From Candidatus Kerfeldbacteria bacterium (GTDB lineage: Bacteria > Patescibacteriota > Patescibacteriia > PEXW01): 6,120 nt of DNA. The position numbers were made by a program, and so were the translations under genes. How positions within the stretch are numbered: position 1 is the stretch's first letter; each line of letters opens with the position of its first letter. Below, one piece after another: positions 1 through 5,948 of the stretch. The notes under the pieces were generated by a model. That model was given only the letters and a program-made list of their open reading frames with translations. It ran no database searches and was not told the origin of the DNA. The stretch spans positions 1 to 6,120 of the forward strand of contig CAIPSZ010000085.1 in NCBI GenBank assembly GCA_903867845.1. Reading direction: 5' to 3'.

Positions 1-58
1 CATTAGACGCTTCTTTCTGTTGGTTCTTTGGCGACGTGGGCACGATTTTCGCTTTCAT
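1..58 (-). CDS. N-terminal fragment of an unidentified gene, cut by the window edge
   Basis: An ATG (bases 58-56 on the minus strand) opens a frame that stays open for 19 codons to the window edge. The visible residues begin MKAKIVPTSP and continue KNQQKEASN, a basic, hydrophilic start with no signal peptide or membrane span so far. The frame starts only 4 nt after the TGA stop of the preceding membrane protein gene and in the same direction, the spacing expected of a next operon member. There is a weak purine-rich GAGC just before the start. The product cannot be named from 19 residues. It could still be a chance frame, but the spacing and the co-directional context make a real gene more likely than not. 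Confidence 0.55.
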   Translation of the reverse strand, partial: MKAKIVPTSPKNQQKEASN

Positions 59-62
59 AAGC

Positions 63-824
63 TCAGGCAAACCAATGGGTGGTGGCTACGAGCAAGAGTA
101 GCATGACAAATAGCAGGACAAAAGCCCATCGCTGCGTGGTTTTATCCGTGAGCGCGTCACTGCGGTACTGCTGTACGACGTAGGTTACGAGCAAGCCAAA
201 CATCCCGGCTTTCGCAAGTGGGATGGCCGGCAGCCAGGCGAAGAGCGCGAACATTTCCGTCATAACGATGACAATGCCAACCCCCCACCACTGCGCGCGT
301 CGTCGTTCCAGCGGGGCAAGTGCGTGCAAACCTACAAACCACACGAGCACGAGGACGAAGAAGATGCTCGTGACAACCCACAATGGGAGGTTGGCAAAAA
401 CTTGGAGATCGAACAGTGTGAGCCCCGCGAAGAACATCCCAACGATGGCGAAGATATAGCTGAGGTTTACGAGCGCGTTCGGCGCGTAGCGAGCCGGTTG
501 GTAGCGAAACCGAAACGCCTGCTCGAGGAAAACAAACATCACCAGTGCGGATCCGATGGCGAACGCGATTTGCACTTGCGCGTGCTCCGAGAAGAGCAGG
601 GCGCCCATTGCTGGAACCAACGTGAATACCGGGAAGAAGTAAATACTCCCAAAGCCGCGTGGGAGTTTCCCGCCCCGGGTAATGAGCCAGAGCGAGAGTA
701 CGGGTCCGACGATTGCGGCAATGGCAAACCACCAAAAACGATCTGGATGCGTGACAGCGAGCAGGTCACCAGCGGCGAGCCAGCTTCCCGCAAGGTACGG
801 CAGGATGCGCAGGAAAAAAACCAT
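63..824 (-). CDS. Polytopic membrane protein of unknown function (253 aa)
   Basis: The protein is almost entirely hydrophobic. I count eight or nine likely membrane spans, at about residues 2-24, 31-49, 60-78, 84-101, 117-136, 145-168, 179-196, 203-218 and 232-251, joined by short loops. The basic loops RGGKLPRGF (about 51-59), RFRYQPARY (105-113) and ERRR (173-176) probably face the cytoplasm. I see no catalytic motif, no transporter signature and no binding motif, and I do not recognise the family. The ATG lies 6 nt after the tandem TAG-TAA stops of the upstream gene, so the two are almost certainly co-transcribed. No clear Shine-Dalgarno sequence precedes the start. Existence as a gene is near certain. 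Function is unknown, with an envelope role suggested only by the neighbouring PH-domain and YpmS-like genes. Confidence 0.88.
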   Translation of the reverse strand: MVFFLRILPYLAGSWLAAGDLLAVTHPDRFWWFAIAAIVGPVLSLWLITRGGKLPRGFGSIYFFPVFTLVPAMGALLFSEHAQVQIAFAIGSALVMFVFLEQAFRFRYQPARYAPNALVNLSYIFAIVGMFFAGLTLFDLQVFANLPLWVVTSIFFVLVLVWFVGLHALAPLERRRAQWWGVGIVIVMTEMFALFAWLPAIPLAKAGMFGLLVTYVVQQYRSDALTDKTTQRWAFVLLFVMLLLLVATTHWFA

Positions 825-830
825 GTGTTA

Positions 831-1463
831 CTACAATAGCACGAGCGCAAAATCCGTGGTACGAACGTCGCGGAGTGCGGGCAAACTTCGCAGGAGCGGG
901 GTGAGCTGGCTAAGCAAGAGCAGGCGCGTGGGCTCGCCAATCACCCAGGATGGGACGGTCACTTCGCCAATTCGCGTGCGCGAAACGTTGAAGGTGAGGT
1001 GGTTATCCGCGGATCGTACCGGCTGAAGGGTAATGCGGACGAGTGCGTTGTGCCGCTGCGGGATGGCAAACGAGAATTCTAGTTCATCACCCGAAATTGC
1101 CGCAACATTGATCTCGGTGACGCCCAGGTGAAGCGTGCTAACGCCGGCACTGGCAAGTGTAGTGAGCTCGCTATCTGGAATATCGACTTCGTGATTTGTG
1201 ATATTTGCCAAGCGCTCGGTAAGCGTTGCTGTTGCAGTCGTCGGCGAAGCGATGTGAATTGGCGACGGCCGGTGGTACGCAAATTGAGAAATGAAAGGAA
1301 TCTGCCACAGCCCAGTCTTCGCGATGAGCACAAGGACCCATACCAGGAACACGACAATGCCGAGCTTTATGAGCCGTCCTAGGGAAAAACGTGGTACAGG
1401 AAGGTGAAAGCGCCGCGGCGGTTTGACCACGGGCGTGGGTGGGACGGCTTCGATGCGCGTCAT
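831..1463 (-). CDS. Single-pass membrane protein with a YpmS/TULIP-like external domain (210 aa)
   Basis: The N-terminus (residues 1-30) is proline-rich and basic, with PPTP and KPPRRF. One membrane span follows at about 31-50, and the remainder (about 65-210) should lie outside the membrane, giving an N-in, C-out protein. The outer part runs: a helix and the phrase IPDSELTTL (95-103), paired beta strands around GDELEFSFAIP (125-135), VRITLQPVRSADNHLTFNV (142-160), IGEVTVPSWVIGE (165-177) and a hydrophobic tail. This order of strands and the VP-containing turn recall YpmS/DUF2140-type proteins, whose fold is related to TULIP lipid-binding domains. That is a remote, unverified resemblance. The ATG overlaps the TGA of the PH-domain gene (ATGA, 1460-1463), which implies translational coupling. 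The gene ends in tandem stops, TAG TAA. A lipid- or envelope-related role is inferred. Confidence 0.88.
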   Translation of the reverse strand: MTRIEAVPPTPVVKPPRRFHLPVPRFSLGRLIKLGIVVFLVWVLVLIAKTGLWQIPFISQFAYHRPSPIHIASPTTATATLTERLANITNHEVDIPDSELTTLASAGVSTLHLGVTEINVAAISGDELEFSFAIPQRHNALVRITLQPVRSADNHLTFNVSRTRIGEVTVPSWVIGEPTRLLLLSQLTPLLRSLPALRDVRTTDFALVLL

Positions 1464-2077
1464 ACCTGCCGAGTTGGACGATTGGCAATGAGACGCCGGA
1501 ACTGCTCTTCCCCAACACCAGCTTTAATTTTCTTAATCATGCCAATGAGCTCGTCGGCAGAGAGCTGGTCTTCCGGGCTGCTGCTCGTGCTCTCCCGCTG
1601 GAGCTTCAGGATGAGTTCGTGGACTTTCTGGGGGCTGCGGATACCGGTAATCTCTAAATTCGCCGTCGTCCCCGCAGTCTGAACGAGGACGGAACCGTAC
1701 CGGCCAATGGTCTGGGCAATCCCGTGCATGGCGTAGCTCACGTCCTGCACTTTATCGTACGTGGTTTCGGACACGATGCGGTGGAAGAGCCCGCGCTGGT
1801 CAACGTCAACAATTCGGTCGTTCGTCAGGATGAACGCATTGAGTTGCTGGACCCAGAGTGTACGAAACCCGTAGAATGCTCCGACCAAAATGCTCACCAT
1901 CAGGATGATACCGCCAACTGGACCGAGCTTGAGCAAGGGGTACAGCAAAAAGAAGGGTGCTATAATAAGCACGACCGATAGCGTGATCGGGCCGATGGTC
2001 ACGGCCGGTGTTCGCCGCACGAGGGCAATCACTTCTTCACCTTCCTTCACATTTTCCAACAACCGATTCTCAAACAT
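1460..2077 (-). CDS. Membrane-anchored bacterial PH (bPH2/YdbT-type) domain protein (205 aa)
   Basis: Residues 12-22 (EGEEVIALVRR) match the usual N-terminal lead-in of this family. Two membrane spans follow at about 28-49 and 53-72. The bacterial PH domain comes next, from about 75 to 150, marked by AFILTNDRIVDVDQRGLF (81-98), TYDKVQDVSY (106-115) and a GRYGSVLVQTAG strand (125-136). This is the family's typical 'Y-x-LTN-x-RI ... K-x-QDV' pattern. The C-terminus (about 172-198) is a short amphipathic segment, SADELIGMIKKIKAG followed by GEEQFRRLI, which resembles the SHOCT oligomerisation motif. Proteins of this class are membrane-associated, and in most cases their ligand is unknown. The ATG is the only sensible start and abuts the divergent ATG of a small plus-strand gene. 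No promoter of its own is obvious, so it may be read through from lepA. It overlaps the next gene by ATGA. Confidence 0.92.
   Translation of the reverse strand: MFENRLLENVKEGEEVIALVRRTPAVTIGPITLSVVLIIAPFFLLYPLLKLGPVGGIILMVSILVGAFYGFRTLWVQQLNAFILTNDRIVDVDQRGLFHRIVSETTYDKVQDVSYAMHGIAQTIGRYGSVLVQTAGTTANLEITGIRSPQKVHELILKLQRESTSSSPEDQLSADELIGMIKKIKAGVGEEQFRRLIANRPTRQV
1958..1966 (+). promoter_or_regulatory. Extended -10 promoter (TGCTATAAT) inside the PH-domain gene, facing right
   Basis: The plus strand reads TGCTATAAT, a perfect sigma70 -10 hexamer (1961-1966) with the TGn extension (1958-1960). There is no good -35 hexamer at 16-18 nt spacing; extended -10 promoters often do without one. A start near base 1973 would give a leader of about 105 nt, antisense to the first third of the PH-domain gene, before the small plus-strand gene at 2078. 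On the minus strand these bases encode two isoleucines (ATT ATA) within a membrane span. Activity is inferred from sequence only. Confidence 0.5.
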
Positions 2078-2194
2078 ATGGCTCGGAAAAAAATTGTGAA
2101 AACGCTCTGGCTCGTCATCGTCATCCTCGGTACGCTTGGCATGGTGTTCTTCACCATGCTCCCCATGTTTGGATTTGGTTCAAGCAGTAACTAA
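2078..2194 (+). CDS. 38-aa single-span membrane microprotein, antisense in the lepA/PH gap
   Basis: The frame encodes a basic head (MARKKIVK), one membrane span of about 21 residues (LWLVIVILGTLGMVFFTML) and a short glycine/serine-rich tail (PMFGFGSSSN). This is a textbook small N-in membrane protein. It exactly fills the gap between two minus-strand genes: its ATG directly abuts the PH-domain gene's ATG in CATATG (2075-2080), and its TAA (2192-2194) shares bases with lepA's TAG in CTAA (2191-2194). No Shine-Dalgarno sequence precedes the start; the leader is C/T-rich. An extended -10 element lies 112 nt upstream. The fit, the composition and the promoter argue for a real gene. Its function is unknown. 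The alternative is that this is merely an intergenic spacer that happens to be open. Confidence 0.62.
   Translation: MARKKIVKTLWLVIVILGTLGMVFFTMLPMFGFGSSSN
2139..2159. other. Perfect 8-bp hairpin inside the microprotein frame
   Basis: GCATGGTG (2139-2146) and CACCATGC (2152-2159) are exact reverse complements around a TTCTT loop. A ninth pair is a G-U wobble in plus-strand RNA. No T tract follows on either strand, so it is not an intrinsic terminator. It lies 32 nt past the lepA stop in the minus direction and could stabilise that mRNA 3' end, or simply be coincidence within codons for GMVFFTM. Confidence 0.3.
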
Positions 2195-4047
2195 GGACGA
2201 TCGCGACGGAGGACTGCGAAGAACGCTTCCTGCGGGATGTCTACCTTCCCCATGGCACGCATGCGACGCTTGCCCTTCTTCTGCTTTTCCAAGAGCTTGC
2301 GCTTCCGCGTCACGTCACCGCCGTACAATTTCGCGGTAACGTCTTTGCGCATGGCAGACAAGCTCGCCGACGCAATAACCTTCGCCCCCAATGCCGCTTG
2401 AATTTTAACTTCGAACATCTGCTTGGGTAGGATGGTTTTCAAGTACTCTACCACTTGGCGGCCAACGCGCTGTGCTTCATCAGCGTACACCATGCTCGCC
2501 AGGGCATCCACGCGCTCGTTCGCCACGAGGATGTCCATGCGCACGACATCCGCATTCCGCGTGCCGAAGACGTCGTAGTTCAGCGACGCGTACCCACTGG
2601 ATGCGCTTTTCAATCTATCATAGAAATCCACCAGGATTCCAGCGAGCGGCACCTTGCAGTGGATGACCACGCGCTGCTCGTCCAGGTACTCGGTGCTGGT
2701 GTGCTCGCCGCGCTTCTCCACAATGAGTGCCAGCAACGGGCCAATGGTTGATGCCGGGGTGACGATATCCACGTTCGCCCACGGTTCTTCAATGTGGTCA
2801 ACGTGGGAAGATTCAGGGAGATCCAGCGGGCTCGTGACTGTTACCACGCCCTTCGCATCGGCGGCTTCGTAGCCGAGCTGCTTTACCAGGCGCTCGCGGG
2901 CGTGCGCGCCGGCAGGATTCAAGTGCACGCGGTACGCCACGGATGGAATGGTGACGATGAGGTCGAGGTTGTACTCCCGCTTCAAACGCTCCTGCACAAT
3001 GTCCACGTGGAGCAAGCCGAGGAATCCGCAGCGAAAGCCGTGGCCTAATGCTTGGGAGTGTTCGGGTTCAAAACTAAGCGCTGCATCATTCAGTTTGAGT
3101 TTGGAAAGCCCTTCGCGCAGCAGTGGGTAGTCGTCCCCTTCCTTGGTGAATAAGCTGGCGTACACCATGGAGCGCACCTCCCGGTACCCAGGTAACGGTT
3201 GCACGGCGTGGTGTTTCATGTCCGTCATGGTGTCGCCCACGCGGGCATCTCCCACACTCTTCACGCCAGTGACCACGTAGCCGATCTCACCGGATTTCAA
3301 GATTTTCGTCGGCGTGAGCTTGGGTTGAAAAGTGCCGACTTCCAGGGCAATGTTACTCACCTTGGTGGCCATGAACTGGATGTCCGTCCCGCGCTGGATC
3401 TTCCCCTGCATGACGCGCACGTAGCTAATCACGCCCCGGTAGTCATCGAACGTTGAATCGAAGACGAGCGCACGGAGGGGTGCGTCTTCATCAACTACTG
3501 GCGGCGGGACCTGGGTTATGACGCGCTTGAGCAAGTCAGCCACACCCACGCCGGTTTTTGCGGATACTTGGAAAATATCTTCACGCGCGCAGCCTAACAC
3601 TTTGATAATTTCGTGAATGGTTTCTTCCACACGGGCGTTCGGCAAGTCCACCTTGTTTACCGCGGGAATAATCGTCAAACCCTGCTCCACTGCTAGGTAA
3701 AGATTCGCCAGGGTTTGTGCTTCCACTCCTTGCGTTGCGTCCACCAGGAGAATCGCTCCTTCAACCGCAGCAAGCGAACGTGATACTTCGTAGGTAAAGT
3801 CTACGTGCCCGGGTGTATCAATGAGGTTTAATTCATACGTCGAGCCATCTAGCGTGTACTGCATGCGGACGGGCGCGAGTTTTATGGTAATTCCCCGCTC
3901 GCGCTCAATGTCCATCTGGTCCAAGAGCTGCGGCTGCATTTCCCGCTTCGTCACCGTACCGGTAATTTCCAAAAGCCGGTCGGCCAGTGTGGATTTGCCG
4001 TGGTCAATGTGCGCGATGATACAAAAATTGCGGATGTTCGTACTCAC
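2191..4047 (-). CDS. lepA: Elongation factor 4, ribosome back-translocating GTPase (618 aa)
   Basis: LepA/EF4 is a cytoplasmic GTPase that binds the ribosome and influences translocation and 30S assembly. All GTPase motifs are visible: P-loop AHIDHGKST (12-20), switch I RGIT (51-54), switch II DTPGH (77-81, with the catalytic His at 81), NKVD (131-134) and SAKTG (162-166). Domain II spans roughly 190-280. Domain III includes FRCGFLGLLHVDI (338-350), and a domain V-like part lies at about 420-500. The EF4-specific C-terminal domain has KLYGGD (573-578), a lysine/arginine-rich stretch and IPQEAF (604-609). Length exceeds E. coli's 599 residues, probably because of a longer segment around 376-416. 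The start is GTG, overlapping murJ's TGA as GTGA (4044-4047), so translation is likely coupled. No clear Shine-Dalgarno is seen. The gene appears intact. Confidence 0.98.
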   Translation of the reverse strand: MSTNIRNFCIIAHIDHGKSTLADRLLEITGTVTKREMQPQLLDQMDIERERGITIKLAPVRMQYTLDGSTYELNLIDTPGHVDFTYEVSRSLAAVEGAILLVDATQGVEAQTLANLYLAVEQGLTIIPAVNKVDLPNARVEETIHEIIKVLGCAREDIFQVSAKTGVGVADLLKRVITQVPPPVVDEDAPLRALVFDSTFDDYRGVISYVRVMQGKIQRGTDIQFMATKVSNIALEVGTFQPKLTPTKILKSGEIGYVVTGVKSVGDARVGDTMTDMKHHAVQPLPGYREVRSMVYASLFTKEGDDYPLLREGLSKLKLNDAALSFEPEHSQALGHGFRCGFLGLLHVDIVQERLKREYNLDLIVTIPSVAYRVHLNPAGAHARERLVKQLGYEAADAKGVVTVTSPLDLPESSHVDHIEEPWANVDIVTPASTIGPLLALIVEKRGEHTSTEYLDEQRVVIHCKVPLAGILVDFYDRLKSASSGYASLNYDVFGTRNADVVRMDILVANERVDALASMVYADEAQRVGRQVVEYLKTILPKQMFEVKIQAALGAKVIASASLSAMRKDVTAKLYGGDVTRKRKLLEKQKKGKRRMRAMGKVDIPQEAFFAVLRRDRP

Positions 4048-5663
4048 GCTGTGGGTTGGCTAGTGCCGTTGCGGATGAACTTGCGCAGTCTCTGCCACCA
4101 CTCCCGGAAAACTTGCACTTCTTCCACGTGGAGCCACGACGCCGCGGTTACGTACGCAATCATACCCACCACGCCAGCAATGAGACCTTGGAGGAAGATG
4201 CCGACGAGCGTGTGCATGTCTATGCCCATGGCTGCAAAGTGCAGCATTCCCCAGGTGACAAAGCCGGCTATGACGGAGGCAATGACAATTCGCGTTGTCG
4301 TTCGGACAATACGTGCGTCGTCCAGCTGGCCTATCCTGCGTCGTAGAACCACAAGGAGGAAGGTCATTTCCACCAGGCTTGCAAGCGTGAACGCAATTGC
4401 CACGCCGATGATGCCGTAGAAATGCGCCAGCGTTACCGCGAGTACAACATCGAGCGCTACGGAGAGTGTCGCTGCTTTCACTGGTGTAGCGGTCTCGTGC
4501 AATGCGTAGAACGAACGTGCCAGGATTGGAATGAGTGATTCAGAGAACATGGAGATTGCGAAGATGCCGAGCATTTGGGCGGTTTGGTACGTCGCATCCC
4601 AATCAAACGCGCGGGCACCAACGACAACACGGACCACTTGCGCGCGGAGAACCATGATGAGCACGGAGACGGGAATGATGATGACCAGCAAACGGCGAAC
4701 TGTGGTAGAAAAGTGCTGGACAAATCCTTCCATATCCCGGCTGGCGTACGCCTCGGAAAAAACCGGGAACACCGCAATCGCCAAAGACACACCGAACACG
4801 TTGATGGGGAAATTCTGCAAGTTACTCGCAAAGTTAAACTGCGTCAGGCTACCGGCTGCAAGCCCGGTGGCAATGATCGTGCTTACCAGGGAATCAATTT
4901 GGTTTACGGCTAGTCCAAACGTCCGTGGCAGCATGAGCCTGCCAATCTCCCGCACCCCCGCGTTCTTCCAGTCCAGAATGCGCTTGTAGCGAAATCCAAC
5001 TTTCCACACACCGGGCAACTGGATGAGCAAGTGGCAGATGGCACCGAGTACGACGCCATAGGCTAGACCGGTGAGCCCCCAGCGCGGCACGAAGAACACG
5101 ATGCCGACGATAATGCCCAGGTTGTAGAGGACGGGTGCCAGGGCAAAGGCGAAGAACCGCTTGAACGCGTTCAGGATGGCGGACACAATATTACTGGCGC
5201 CAAAGAAGATTATGGCCACCAGCATGATGCGGCTTAAGTGAATGGTTTCTGTTAATTTCTCTCCGGAGAATCCCGGAGCAATGAGCGGGATGATGCGGTT
5301 GGCGAAAATGAAGAGCAGAATCCCGAACCCAACCAGGACAATGAGCAGGAGGTTCAAAACGGAATTCGCAATGCGCCACGACTCACTCTCACGGTTCAGT
5401 ATCCCGCCTTCCTTCTTCACGTAGCTGACGAACACCGGGATGAAGGACGACGAAAGCGCCCCCAGGACGAGGACGTTGAAAATAAAGTCGGGAAGTTTGA
5501 ACGCCGCGAAGTACGGGTCTAGTGCCCCACCGCCACCAAACGTGGAAGCAAGCATGCGGTCGCGCACCAAGCCCAGCACCCGGCTCAAAATACCGGTTAC
5601 CCCAATGACGATTGCTCCACCCAGAATAGTGGTGGAGAGTTTGGACCAGAGTTTCATCCACAT
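4044..5663 (-). CDS. murJ: MurJ-family lipid II flippase (539 aa from the chosen start)
   Basis: MurJ is a MOP-superfamily inner-membrane protein that flips the peptidoglycan precursor lipid II outward. The product has about 14 membrane spans and the N-terminal signature SRVLGLVRD (27-35), then LDPYFAAFKLP (48-58) and GALSSSFIPVF (68-78). An upstream ATG at 5810 would add 49 hydrophilic residues, but that stretch contains the terminator hairpin at 5682-5710, so I chose the ATG at 5663. The ATG at 5657 is equally possible. By alignment to E. coli MurJ from memory, Arg18, Arg24 and Asp39 are kept (here Arg28, Arg34, Asp49). Arg52 becomes Phe62, and Arg270 becomes Asn281 (in FASNLQNFP). This probably marks a lineage-specific subfamily. 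The gene ends in TGA overlapping the GTG of lepA. Confidence 0.95.
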   Translation of the reverse strand: MWMKLWSKLSTTILGGAIVIGVTGILSRVLGLVRDRMLASTFGGGGALDPYFAAFKLPDFIFNVLVLGALSSSFIPVFVSYVKKEGGILNRESESWRIANSVLNLLLIVLVGFGILLFIFANRIIPLIAPGFSGEKLTETIHLSRIMLVAIIFFGASNIVSAILNAFKRFFAFALAPVLYNLGIIVGIVFFVPRWGLTGLAYGVVLGAICHLLIQLPGVWKVGFRYKRILDWKNAGVREIGRLMLPRTFGLAVNQIDSLVSTIIATGLAAGSLTQFNFASNLQNFPINVFGVSLAIAVFPVFSEAYASRDMEGFVQHFSTTVRRLLVIIIPVSVLIMVLRAQVVRVVVGARAFDWDATYQTAQMLGIFAISMFSESLIPILARSFYALHETATPVKAATLSVALDVVLAVTLAHFYGIIGVAIAFTLASLVEMTFLLVVLRRRIGQLDDARIVRTTTRIVIASVIAGFVTWGMLHFAAMGIDMHTLVGIFLQGLIAGVVGMIAYVTAASWLHVEEVQVFREWWQRLRKFIRNGTSQPTA

Positions 5664-5673
5664 ACGTAGCTGC

Positions 5674-5702
5674 AGGATACGAAAAAACCGTACTTTATTC
5701 AA
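5674..5702 (-). promoter_or_regulatory. Possible weak promoter for murJ overlapping the terminator
   Basis: On the minus strand, TTGAAT (5702-5697) and TATCCT (5679-5674) are separated by exactly 17 nt. Each matches four of six consensus bases. Transcription would begin about 4 nt before the ATG at 5663, giving an almost leaderless mRNA, in keeping with the lack of a Shine-Dalgarno sequence there. The -35 element and spacer lie within the terminator hairpin, so this may be chance. Confidence 0.25.
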
Positions 5703-5710
5703 GTACGGTT
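5682..5710 (-). terminator. Intrinsic terminator upstream of murJ
   Basis: On the minus strand, AACCGTACTT (5710-5701) and AAGTACGGTT (5695-5686) form a perfect 10-bp stem with a 5-nt loop (GAATA). The transcript then runs through six T residues (5687-5682). This has the shape of a rho-independent terminator, though the stem is only moderately GC-rich. It lies 19 nt before the murJ ATG and downstream of a good promoter, so it either ends a separate small RNA or acts as an attenuator for murJ-lepA. On the plus strand the hairpin is preceded, not followed, by a homopolymer, so it works in one direction only. Confidence 0.8.
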
Positions 5711-5914
5711 GGCCCTTCCTCGAAAACGAGAAAGGGTGGATCGTAAAACGACCATATTCGGGGCAGAAGGGCGTACCCCTCCACTCCCCTTGCCCACCGA
5801 TACCAGCCAAGTGATTCCGGGTTTACCGTCTATCCAGCCGGGAGAGAGTCCAGGTGAATGTCTAGCGAAACTGGGATCGTCGGTCGGTATGCGGTGGGCG
5901 GGGGCAGCGGAGAC
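5682..5914 (-). ncRNA. Candidate structured RNA or leader upstream of murJ (about 233 nt)
   Basis: The RNA predicted between the promoter at 5921-5948 and the terminator at 5682-5710 is strongly self-complementary. A long interrupted stem pairs 5912-5906 with 5785-5779 (7 bp), 5904-5901 with 5789-5786 (4 bp), 5899-5892 with 5799-5792 (8 bp) and 5890-5886 with 5804-5800 (5 bp): 24 pairs in all, closing an 81-nt apical region. Downstream is a second hairpin (5736-5727 with 5722-5713, loop TTTT), then the terminator hairpin. Two G-U pairs fit the minus-strand RNA but would be A-C or C-A mismatches on the plus strand, which supports this strand. I find no signature of RNase P RNA, tmRNA, SRP RNA, T-box, TPP, SAM, c-di-AMP or cobalamin elements. 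A 6S-like RNA (long stem, asymmetric central bubble) or an unknown riboswitch or attenuator are possible. Confidence 0.5.
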
Positions 5915-5920
5915 GCCTCG

Positions 5921-5948
5921 AGTATAGTCCTCCAGCTTCGGCTGGCAA
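5921..5948 (-). promoter_or_regulatory. Sigma70-type promoter driving the murJ leader/ncRNA
   Basis: The minus strand carries TTGCCA (5948-5943) and TATACT (5926-5921), each five of six consensus bases, with a 16-nt spacer. The predicted start is the G at about 5914, seven bases past the -10. It is the best two-box promoter I found in the window and points towards the structured RNA and murJ-lepA. The spacer and -35 coincide with a UUCG-loop hairpin on the opposite strand. Confidence 0.6.

Noticed and set aside
157..735. A 192-codon minus-strand open frame inside the 253-aa membrane protein gene
   Set aside because: It is a shadow frame: arginine- and cysteine-rich, no domain logic, and fully overlapped by a clear membrane protein.
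324..839. A 171-codon plus-strand open frame opposite the same membrane protein gene
   Set aside because: Its highly charged, low-complexity composition is what the antisense of a hydrophobic-rich gene produces.
5731..5752. AGGGTGGATCG on the plus strand, resembling the T-box antiterminator motif
   Set aside because: The NACCGCG part is missing, no specifier stem or aminoacyl-synthetase/amino-acid gene follows, and the promoter and terminator point the other way.
5760..5779. GGGG...CCCC pairing (5760-5763 with 5776-5779) as a separate hairpin
   Set aside because: Only four pairs with a 12-nt loop, and it competes with the much longer stem of the candidate RNA.
5664..5810. A 49-residue N-terminal extension of MurJ from the ATG at 5810
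   Set aside because: The stretch has no similarity to MurJ N-termini, is not membrane-like, and contains two hairpins plus the T tract of a terminator. MurJ family members begin close to the ATGs at 5663 and 5657.
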